Shown piece after piece: positions 1 through 5,243 of a stretch of DNA of 9,365 bases. The notes beneath the pieces were generated by a model that saw only the letters and a program-made list of their open reading frames with translations, had not been told where the DNA came from and ran no database searches. The stretch covers positions 1-9,365 of the forward strand of contig CAYIAN010000020.1 in NCBI GenBank assembly GCA_964361435.1, written 5' to 3'. How positions within the stretch are numbered: position 1 is the stretch's first letter; each line of letters begins with the position of its first letter. Origin of the DNA: GWA2-46-10 sp964361435 (GTDB lineage: Bacteria > Patescibacteriota > Minisyncoccia > UBA6257 > Colwellbacteraceae). The position numbers and the translations under genes were made by a program.

Positions 1-103
1 TAATAGGCCTCTTTCTCTTAGAAGTTTTCGGGGAAACTGCCCTTTTAACCGCCGCTTTTTGGGTGGTCAGTTTTCTTTTTACTTTAGATTTTTTCTTAGC
101 CAT
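1..103 (-). CDS. N-terminus of a lysine-rich protein, possibly FtsZ (partial)
   Basis: Only the first 34 codons are inside the window; the gene continues past position 1. It starts at an ATG (101-103), 7 bases after the ftsA stop codon, on the same strand. The visible part begins MAKKKSKVKRKLTT and is very basic: 15 of 34 residues are Lys or Arg, with no hydrophobic segment. No domain can be recognised. The position directly after ftsA makes ftsZ the best guess, because ftsA-ftsZ is a widely conserved gene pair and I recall basic N-terminal extensions on some Patescibacteria FtsZ proteins. If so, this stretch is an extension ahead of the tubulin-like GTPase domain. It could equally be an unrelated small basic protein. 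The reading frame itself is well supported; the identity is inference from gene order. Confidence 0.5.
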   Translation of the reverse strand, partial: MAKKKSKVKRKLTTQKAAVKRAVSPKTSKRKRPI

Positions 104-110
104 ACCTAGT

Positions 111-1346
111 TTATGGACGCAAAGACTCCCATACTTTTCTAAAGAAACCCGGGGCCACTATAGGACCGGTGATCCTTGTTCTCGATTTAATCTCATCGCT
201 GTGCAAAGGTAGTCCCAGAGCGCATGTGTACTCAGGGGATTCAATCAACTCTCTGGTAGCTGCATCTCTGGAAACAAAGAGAGCTCCGTTAGCCGCCCCT
301 ATTTGAGTAGCCATTCTCAAGTCCCTTTGTACCAAATCCGCCACTCCTGGCATTTTAGACCCTCCTCCTACTACCACCACCCCTCCGGGAAGGCTTCTCT
401 CTTTGCCGATTGATTTTAGTTCATCGTTGACAACTTCGCAAATCTCTGACAAACGAGCCTCTATTACCTCTGCCACGAAGCGTTTTGAGGGAGAACGGCT
501 GATATCCGAATCAAATTTTTTCAAATCTATATTCTCCCTACTCGTTACTTCCTTCGCCAGAGCATACCCATGAGCAATCTTTATTCTTTCTGCCAACTCC
601 GGAGGAATTTCCAAAGCCAAGGCCAGATCGTTGGTGATATAGTTCGCACCTACCTTAAACACCTTAGTGTGCAAAAGCTTGCCCTCTTCATATACCGCAA
701 TGCCCGTAGTGCTTCCCCCGATATCTATCAAAACCACTCCCAATTCTAATTGATTGTCCGTTAAAACAGATTTGGCCGAGGACAGGGGAGAAAAAACCAT
801 TCCCCCCACTGTCCCTCCGGCCATTTTGATACATTTTTCTAAATTGCGAACACTTGGCTCAAAAGCTTCAACGATTAGGTTAACCACCTCCAGTTTTGCC
901 CCCACCATTCCTCTTGGATCCTGGATGTCCCCGACCCCATCCACAATAAATTCTCTATTTAGAATATGAAGATTCATTTTGTTGGAGCGGGGTCTCGGCA
1001 CAACAGATGCCTCAATCGCCCGATCCATATCATCGCTGTGAATCTCCGAACTGGCTCTCGAAACCGCCGTGTTGCCGTGCGAGATACGCACGGTGGCATC
1101 AGCGCTGTTGACGTTAAAGTAGATGTTCTTGAGGCTGCTCTTTGAGACTTCCGCAACATCGTCAAAAATATTCCCAATAGCTCCCACCACCCCATCCATA
1201 TCAACAACCGCACCCCGACGCACTCCTTTAGAAGGACGCGTGAATCCTTTAATGAGAGCTAATCTTCCATCGTTAGTGGGCTCGGCAATAACCGCCTTGA
1301 CGCTCGTAGATCCAACATCTAAACCTAGTATCTGTGCCCTAGCCAT
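111..1346 (-). CDS. ftsA: Cell division protein FtsA
   Basis: FtsA is an actin-like ATPase that anchors FtsZ filaments to the inner face of the membrane and recruits the divisome. The 411-residue product is close to the usual length of about 420. The actin-fold motifs are present: phosphate-1 at residues 7-17 (LGLDVGSTSVK), phosphate-2 at 206-215 (LIDIGGSTTG), and the adenosine motif at 321-334 (GGVVVVGGGSKMPG). The FtsA-specific SHS2/1C region lies between the first two, at about residues 85-165. The C-terminus ends in PGFFRKVWESLRP, which fits the short amphipathic membrane-targeting helix of FtsA. The ATG at 1344-1346 lies inside the end of ybeY (22-base overlap), so translation is probably coupled. 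The following gene starts 7 bases after the stop. MreB and PilM share the fold, but the SHS2 region and C-terminal helix favour FtsA. Confidence 0.95.
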   Translation of the reverse strand: MARAQILGLDVGSTSVKAVIAEPTNDGRLALIKGFTRPSKGVRRGAVVDMDGVVGAIGNIFDDVAEVSKSSLKNIYFNVNSADATVRISHGNTAVSRASSEIHSDDMDRAIEASVVPRPRSNKMNLHILNREFIVDGVGDIQDPRGMVGAKLEVVNLIVEAFEPSVRNLEKCIKMAGGTVGGMVFSPLSSAKSVLTDNQLELGVVLIDIGGSTTGIAVYEEGKLLHTKVFKVGANYITNDLALALEIPPELAERIKIAHGYALAKEVTSRENIDLKKFDSDISRSPSKRFVAEVIEARLSEICEVVNDELKSIGKERSLPGGVVVVGGGSKMPGVADLVQRDLRMATQIGAANGALFVSRDAATRELIESPEYTCALGLPLHSDEIKSRTRITGPIVAPGFFRKVWESLRP

Positions 1347-1726
1347 TCCAATACTTCTTTTTCTCTTTTTTCCATTTTCATATTATCACTTTTCTTTTGG
1401 TGCGTGAAACCTAGAAGGTGAAGTAACCCATGAATTAAAATATAGTGAACGTCATACGGTTTGGATTTCAAATAGCTTGGATTCAAATATATTTCTCCAA
1501 GAGAATTTCCGTTTTCCCCGGGGAATTTTGGATCTTCAATTGCCAGTACGTCTGTCGGCTTATCTACGCCTCGGTATTTCAAATTCAATTTTCTAATCTG
1601 AGATGAGTTAACTATGTATATCTCAACCCTCCTCCGTTCATGGGAAAATTTAAAAAAACCTTCAGCTGTTTTCCTTAAGGGTTTCTCGTATCGTAAAAGG
1701 CGTCTATCCAGACTCCTTATAATCAT
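1325..1726 (-). CDS. ybeY: Endoribonuclease YbeY, rRNA maturation factor
   Basis: YbeY is a zinc-dependent endoribonuclease involved in 16S rRNA 3'-end maturation and ribosome quality control. The diagnostic metal site HxxxHxxxxxH is intact: HGLLHLLGFTH at residues 99-109, with His99, His103 and His109. The conserved YRGVDKPTDVLAI stretch (51-63) carries the Arg (Arg52) equivalent to the functionally important Arg of E. coli YbeY, and GEIYLN (77-82) matches the family strand. At 133 residues it is shorter than the usual 150 or so, mostly at the N-terminus. The ATG start is supported by a strong Shine-Dalgarno sequence within the end of the upstream yqeY-like gene, whose stop is 2 bases before this start. 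The 3' end overlaps ftsA by 22 bases. Its place after rpsU and the yqeY-like gene keeps ribosome-related genes together. Confidence 0.94.
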   Translation of the reverse strand: MIIRSLDRRLLRYEKPLRKTAEGFFKFSHERRRVEIYIVNSSQIRKLNLKYRGVDKPTDVLAIEDPKFPGENGNSLGEIYLNPSYLKSKPYDVHYILIHGLLHLLGFTHQKKSDNMKMEKREKEVLEWLGHRY

Positions 1727-1728
1727 TT

Positions 1729-2169
1729 TTACCCTCCCAATGCTCTCTTGACGGTCGCACTCACTTTGCCCGCATCCGCCCTGCCAGCAATTTTTGCCAT
1801 AACTGCGCCCATCACTTTTCCAAAGTCGCCCTGCCCTCCTGAAACTACCTCTGAAACTATTGCATCAATTTCTGCCTCGGATAGCTCCGGAGGCAAGTAT
1901 CCTTTGATGAGCGTCAGTTCTTTCTCTTCCTTGTTAGCTAGCTCTTGTCTGTCGGCACTTGCAAAAATATCTGCCGATTCGCGGCGTTTTTTGGCCTCCC
2001 TACGCAACACCGCCATAATGTCTTCATCAGTAAGCTCTTTGTCTTTCCCCTTAGCAATGTGTTCGTTCTGAATCGCAGCCTGGAGCATGCGAATAGTACC
2101 CACCGTTTCGTGATCACCCCCTTTAAGCGAAACTTTTAAATCTTCCTGCAGTTTTACTAAAAGTCCCAT
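1729..2169 (-). CDS. GatB/YqeY domain protein
   Basis: This is a YqeY-like protein of 146 residues, related to the tRNA-binding C-terminal domain of the GatB subunit of glutamyl-tRNA amidotransferase. The role of stand-alone YqeY is not firmly established; a link to tRNA or translation is inferred from the domain. Family landmarks are visible: the basic helix RREAKKRRES (56-65), YLPPELSEAEI (91-101), and the C-terminal helical block from DFGKVMGAVM (115-124) through GRADAGKV (129-136). I chose the ATG at 2167-2169 because it gives MGLLVKLQEDL, matching typical family N-termini, and lies 1 base after the rpsU stop. A further-upstream ATG at 2202 would add 11 residues and overlap rpsU by 32 bases, so it is less likely. 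The rpsU-yqeY pairing is common in bacteria and supports the call. Confidence 0.9.
   Translation of the reverse strand: MGLLVKLQEDLKVSLKGGDHETVGTIRMLQAAIQNEHIAKGKDKELTDEDIMAVLRREAKKRRESADIFASADRQELANKEEKELTLIKGYLPPELSEAEIDAIVSEVVSGGQGDFGKVMGAVMAKIAGRADAGKVSATVKRALGG
1732..1738 (-). promoter_or_regulatory. Strong Shine-Dalgarno site for ybeY
   Basis: On the minus strand GGGAGGG lies 5 bases before the ybeY ATG; its GGAGG core is 6 bases away. It sits inside the last codons and near the stop of the upstream gene. This is the only textbook-strength ribosome binding site I find at a gene start in the window, and it fixes the ybeY start. Confidence 0.8.
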
Positions 2170-2170
2170 T

Positions 2171-2398
2171 TTAGGTCTTGAAGGTCCCCATGCGCTTGGC
2201 ACGTTTTATCTCCTCTCTTTTCTTCCCGCGCTGGAGCGCCGAAACCCGACGCTTGCCGCGGTTAACGGCGCGATCGTGATAACGCTTGCTTTTAAATTCC
2301 CGCAAAACCCCGCTTTGCATTACTTTTTTGGTGAAACGATAAACGAGGGAGTTGTTAGACTCTCCGTCCTTTTTTCTCAAGTTAATATTAATTGCCAT
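2171..2398 (-). CDS. rpsU: 30S ribosomal protein S21
   Basis: S21 is a small basic protein of the 30S subunit that sits near the 3' end of 16S rRNA and helps initiation. The 75-residue product matches the family length (about 70). It shows the characteristic core NNSLVYRFTKKVMQSGVLRE (15-34), corresponding to the S21 pattern of an acidic or polar start, then a basic helix and a GILRE-like turn, followed by a very Lys/Arg-rich tail with RGKRR and RGKKREEIKRAKR. The ATG (2396-2398) overlaps the end of the HIT gene by 11 bases, and the YqeY-like gene starts 1 base after the stop, so expression is tightly coupled to its neighbours. No clear Shine-Dalgarno sequence precedes it; the upstream bases are A-rich. 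Confidence 0.94.
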   Translation of the reverse strand: MAININLRKKDGESNNSLVYRFTKKVMQSGVLREFKSKRYHDRAVNRGKRRVSALQRGKKREEIKRAKRMGTFKT

Positions 2399-2798
2399 GC
2401 TTGACTATTTTTTCTTTTAGCTCTTCGAGCGTGCCCTCTAGGGGCTTATTTACCACTCCTTGAATATAATGTCCCCCGTCGTCAGGGAACCGCGGAATGA
2501 TGTGTACATGCACGTGTTCTACGTGGCGACCGACAATCTTACCGCTATTGATTCCTATTGTAAAATTATCCGCCCCTAGGGCCTTTTCTATCATTTTTGC
2601 TACCTTTTGAACAGTACCCATAATCAAAACTATCAATTCCCCATTTAAGTCCATAAAATCTTCTACATGCTTTTTAGGCACAACCATGCTGTGGCCGGGA
2701 GCTGATGGATTTATCTCCAGAAAAGCGAGCGTTTTCTCGTCTTCATACAACTTGTGTGCCGGAATTTCCCCAGCGACAATGGAACAAAAAATACACAT
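2388..2798 (-). CDS. HIT-family nucleotide hydrolase/transferase
   Basis: HIT proteins hydrolyse or transfer nucleotidyl groups, typically acting on AMP-lysine, AMP-phosphoramidate or dinucleoside polyphosphates; the exact substrate cannot be read from sequence. The 136-residue product has the histidine triad HVHVHIIPR at residues 95-103, with the middle His97 as expected nucleophile. The N-terminus MCIFCSIVAGEIPA has the CxxC pair (Cys2, Cys5) that binds zinc together with two histidines in Hint-type members; His44 and His95 are plausible partners. PSAPGHSMVVPKKHV (31-45) is the conserved region before the triad. The start ATG directly abuts the hisS stop codon (TAGATG) with no gap, suggesting translational coupling. 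Adjacency to hisS fits the suggested role of Hint-like proteins in clearing aminoacyl-adenylates, but that link is inference. Confidence 0.93.
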   Translation of the reverse strand: MCIFCSIVAGEIPAHKLYEDEKTLAFLEINPSAPGHSMVVPKKHVEDFMDLNGELIVLIMGTVQKVAKMIEKALGADNFTIGINSGKIVGRHVEHVHVHIIPRFPDDGGHYIQGVVNKPLEGTLEELKEKIVKHGN

Positions 2799-4148
2799 CT
2801 AAAGTCTTTTTTTAATCTCTCCCACAACCTTGTCCAGAAGCACTGTTTCCTGGGTGCCCATTTTCATATCGCGAATGATAATACTCTCTTCAAACACCTC
2901 TTTCTGTCCCAAAATGAGAGCCAGAGGCGCACCTGCCTTGTTGGTTGCCTCAAGCTGGGCAGACAAAGACGACTTCCCCAAATTGCTCACCACATTTACT
3001 CCTCCCCTCCTTAACTCTTCAAGAAGAGAAACGCTTTTCTTTTTGGCTAACGCTCCAACGTGTACCAGGTATACCTCTTTCCTCAAACGAATGGACCCGT
3101 AGTCGGGGTATTTCTCCTTGATCAATTCCACTATTCTTTCCACACCCATAGCCGCTCCGACCCCCGCAGTCTGTCTCCCCCCCAGTTGTTCTGCGAGATA
3201 GTCGTAACGTCCTCCTCCCACTAAAGCAAGATCTTCCCGTCCCTCTTCAGATACATATATTTCAAAGACGGTACGGTTGTAGTAGTCTAAACCCCTCACC
3301 AAATTGGGCTTTAGGATATAGGGGATGGATAACTCGTCGAGAAACTCCAAAACTTGCTTGAAGTGGGTCTTGGAAACACTCGCTAAATGATCGAGGATGA
3401 TGGGAGCGTCCTCCTTTACCGCTTGGCAACCCTTTACCTTGCAATCTAATACTCTTAAGGGGTTGGTCTTAATGCGCCTAGCACAATCCCTGCAGATCTC
3501 TCTAGAGTGTTTCCTGTAATAATCTACAAGTTTTTTCTTGTAGTTTTGTCTATCACTTGCTCCGCCGATACTGTTAATTCCCACCACTACATTCCCAAGC
3601 TTCAAATTTTCAATCAGTTTATAAAAGGCAATGATCATCTGGGCATCGTGAATCGGATCACTCTCTCCCCCTAACGTTTCCGCCCCCACTTGCCAAAACT
3701 GACGAAATCTTCCCGCTTGAGGTTTTTCATATCTGAAAACTTGAGAGAAATAATAAAGTTTTTGAGGTTGAGGAAGACGGTGCATGCCGTGTTCCAGGTA
3801 ACTGCGCACAACCGGCGCTGTGATCTCGGGGCGCAAAACTAAATCCTCTCTTCCCTTACTCCGCAGTGCATACATCCCCTTCTCCACTATGTCAGTATGT
3901 TCTCCAACAGTACGCACAAAAAGATCCCTCTCTTCCACGATGGGAGTTTCAATTCTCGAAAAACCATAAAACTCCAAAATCTCAGCCGCCTTGCCGTAAA
4001 ATTTAGTTAATATCTGCCAATCGCCGGGCAAAATATCGTGCATGCCCCGAGGGGATTGGAAAACCACCTTTTTACGCAAAGGAGGAAACTCGGCCTTCTT
4101 GATGCTCTTTTTAATTGGAGTATTGGTTACTTTTTTTTGTCTAAACAT
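2799..4148 (-). CDS. hisS: Histidine--tRNA ligase
   Basis: This class II aminoacyl-tRNA synthetase charges tRNA-His with histidine in the cytoplasm. All hallmark motifs are present in the 449-residue product: RGMHDILP (34-41), motif 1 around IETPI (66-70), RPE (107-109), motif 2 FRYEKPQAGRFRQFWQVGAE (138-157), HisA motif LVRGLDYY (283-290), HisB motif LVGGGRYD (309-316), and motif 3 GVGAAMGVER (329-338). The C-terminal anticodon-binding domain spans about 357-449. A four-cysteine cluster (Cys219, 222, 236, 241) in the insertion domain looks like a zinc ribbon, as seen in some HisRS. An unusual basic extension of about 27 residues precedes the usual start. The ATG overlaps the lepB end by 8 bases. 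TTG and GTG codons nearer the domain boundary exist, but no ribosome binding site favours them. HisZ is unlikely because the catalytic and anticodon domains are complete. Confidence 0.97.
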   Translation of the reverse strand: MFRQKKVTNTPIKKSIKKAEFPPLRKKVVFQSPRGMHDILPGDWQILTKFYGKAAEILEFYGFSRIETPIVEERDLFVRTVGEHTDIVEKGMYALRSKGREDLVLRPEITAPVVRSYLEHGMHRLPQPQKLYYFSQVFRYEKPQAGRFRQFWQVGAETLGGESDPIHDAQMIIAFYKLIENLKLGNVVVGINSIGGASDRQNYKKKLVDYYRKHSREICRDCARRIKTNPLRVLDCKVKGCQAVKEDAPIILDHLASVSKTHFKQVLEFLDELSIPYILKPNLVRGLDYYNRTVFEIYVSEEGREDLALVGGGRYDYLAEQLGGRQTAGVGAAMGVERIVELIKEKYPDYGSIRLRKEVYLVHVGALAKKKSVSLLEELRRGGVNVVSNLGKSSLSAQLEATNKAGAPLALILGQKEVFEESIIIRDMKMGTQETVLLDKVVGEIKKRL

Positions 4149-4674
4149 TCTCTGCAGGTTTATACGTTTCTATCTCCCCAAACGGCCAGAACCTTATGCG
4201 CACCACCCCCACTATCTGATGTTTCCCCAAAGGACCCCAGTTCCTTGAATCGAAACTGCTCTGACGGTTGTCCCCCATCACAAAGAACTCTTCTTCCCCG
4301 AGTTGAAATGGTGGGGTATCGGACATGGAAATGCCCCTCGGAAGATATTCTTCATCAACTCGCTTCCCGTCTATAAAGACCTTGTTGTCTGATACCAGTA
4401 CTTGTTCCCCAGGCAAGCCGATAAGCCGTTTTATGAAAAACTCTGCTTCGTTGGTGGGATTGTGAAGCACTACCACTTCCCCCCTCGATGGTTCCCGGAA
4501 ACGGTATGTAATTTCATCGACGATTAAGTAATCACCGGTAGAAAAGTTTGGCTCCATGCTTTTCCCGTCAACCTTAAAGGGTTGAGCAACAAAAGCGTAA
4601 ACCAGATAGATAGACACAACGGCCACTATCACGACCTCTAATATCTCCAGGAAGGAGAGCAGGAATTGCCTCAT
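4141..4674 (-). CDS. lepB: Signal peptidase I
   Basis: Signal peptidase I removes signal peptides from exported proteins on the outer face of the membrane, using a Ser/Lys dyad. Numbering from the ATG, the 177-residue product has one N-terminal membrane helix (about 4-29), then box B GKSMEP with catalytic Ser39, box D FIKRLIGLPGE with catalytic Lys82, and box E VMGDNRQSSFDSRNWG (132-147). Length fits the short Gram-positive-like type with one anchor. I chose ATG 4672-4674; a TTG at 4681-4683 would add three residues but overlaps the predicted -10 box, upstream of the predicted transcription start. It is the first gene of the minus-strand cluster, and hisS begins inside its last codons. It may process the AW/GWI-repeat protein encoded nearby (inference). 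Confidence 0.95.
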   Translation of the reverse strand: MRQFLLSFLEILEVVIVAVVSIYLVYAFVAQPFKVDGKSMEPNFSTGDYLIVDEITYRFREPSRGEVVVLHNPTNEAEFFIKRLIGLPGEQVLVSDNKVFIDGKRVDEEYLPRGISMSDTPPFQLGEEEFFVMGDNRQSSFDSRNWGPLGKHQIVGVVRIRFWPFGEIETYKPAENV

Positions 4675-4695
4675 CGAGGGCAATTCTAATACAAT
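4666..4695 (+). promoter_or_regulatory. Predicted promoter of pth
   Basis: On the plus strand TTGCCT (4666-4671, 4 of 6 to the -35 consensus) and TACAAT (4690-4695, 5 of 6 to the -10 consensus) are 18 bases apart. The expected start near 4702 is 2 bases before the pth ATG, again giving a leaderless or near-leaderless message. It overlaps the divergent lepB promoter almost completely, and its -35 box lies in the first lepB codons. Confidence 0.5.
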
Positions 4696-4711
4696 TGAAA
4701 TTGATGTTCAA
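4683..4711 (-). promoter_or_regulatory. Predicted promoter of the lepB-hisS-...-ftsA cluster
   Basis: On the minus strand TTGAAC (4706-4711) and TAGAAT (4683-4688) are separated by 17 bases, matching sigma70-type -35 (4 of 6) and -10 (5 of 6) consensus with ideal spacing. Transcription would start near 4676, about 2 bases before the lepB ATG, so the mRNA would be leaderless or nearly so. There is no Shine-Dalgarno sequence, which is consistent. The -35 box lies within the first codons of pth. Confidence 0.55.
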
Positions 4712-5243
4712 GCCTTTTTTCTCACGCCCCAAAAGTAAATTCTCAAAACCGATCGGGGGGGATATTAAGTTAATCTTTGGTTTGGGAAACCCAGGCGAAG
4801 AATATGTCTCTACCTACCACAACGCAGGCCAACTATACGTAGACCACGTCGCAAAGGGTCCCTTTAAAAAATGCCGTAACTTCGAGTTCTCCAAAGAAGG
4901 GGGTCTAATATTCGTCAAGTCCCTGACCTTCATGAATAATTCCGGAACGGTCGCGAAGAAAGCGCTTAAATACTTTAATCTCAAACCGGAGAATTTGCTT
5001 GTAGCCCACGATGACAGCGACCTCTCATTGGGAGAATACAAAAACTCTTTCAACCAAGGATCTGCGGGTCACAACGGAGTGCAATCCATTATTGATCACC
5101 TTAAAACTCAAGAGTTTTCTAGGTTAAAAATCGGAGTACGCGAAACCCAAAAGGGGAAAGCGGGAGAATTTATTTTGAAACCGATATCGAGACAAGGACT
5201 CTCGCTCCTTAAGGAAGTATTCTCAAGCATCAAGATTTTTTAA
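4704..5243 (+). CDS. pth: Peptidyl-tRNA hydrolase (short form)
   Basis: Pth releases peptides from peptidyl-tRNA that drops off the ribosome, recycling tRNA. Numbering from the ATG (179 residues), the active-site residues are in place: Asn29 in IFGLGNPGEEY, catalytic His39 in YHNAG, Asn78 in TFMNNSG, Asp103 in VAHDDSDL, and Asn124 in GHNGV. Compared with E. coli Pth it has about 20 extra basic residues at the N-terminus, a shorter segment between His39 and TFMN, and a C-terminus that ends soon after FILKP, lacking part of the final helix. ATG 4704-4706 is preferred over an in-frame TTG at 4695, which overlaps the predicted -10 box. It is the only plus-strand gene; it diverges from lepB and overlaps the oppositely oriented PilM/PilN-like gene by 21 bases at the 3' end. 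Confidence 0.9.
   Translation: MFKPFFSRPKSKFSKPIGGDIKLIFGLGNPGEEYVSTYHNAGQLYVDHVAKGPFKKCRNFEFSKEGGLIFVKSLTFMNNSGTVAKKALKYFNLKPENLLVAHDDSDLSLGEYKNSFNQGSAGHNGVQSIIDHLKTQEFSRLKIGVRETQKGKAGEFILKPISRQGLSLLKEVFSSIKIF

Noticed and set aside
2170..2202. Upstream ATG for the YqeY-like gene at 2202
   Set aside because: It would add 11 residues read from the S21 coding sequence in another frame and does not match family N-termini; the ATG at 2169 does.
3262..3444. Open frame inside hisS, and similar long frames opposite or within ftsA, yqeY, pilin and repeat-protein genes
   Set aside because: Each is fully covered by a gene with recognised motifs or a signal sequence, and none has a recognisable domain, own ribosome site or room for a promoter.
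4675..4683. TTG start for signal peptidase I at 4681-4683
   Set aside because: It overlaps the predicted -10 box, upstream of the predicted transcription start, has no ribosome binding site, and adds only three residues before a good ATG.
5206..5241. Palindrome TCCTTAAGGA (5206-5215) followed by a T run (5236-5241) as a terminator for pth
   Set aside because: The palindrome has no loop, low stability, and is 20 bases away from the T run; no GC-rich stem ends at the Ts. It lies within coding sequence on both strands.
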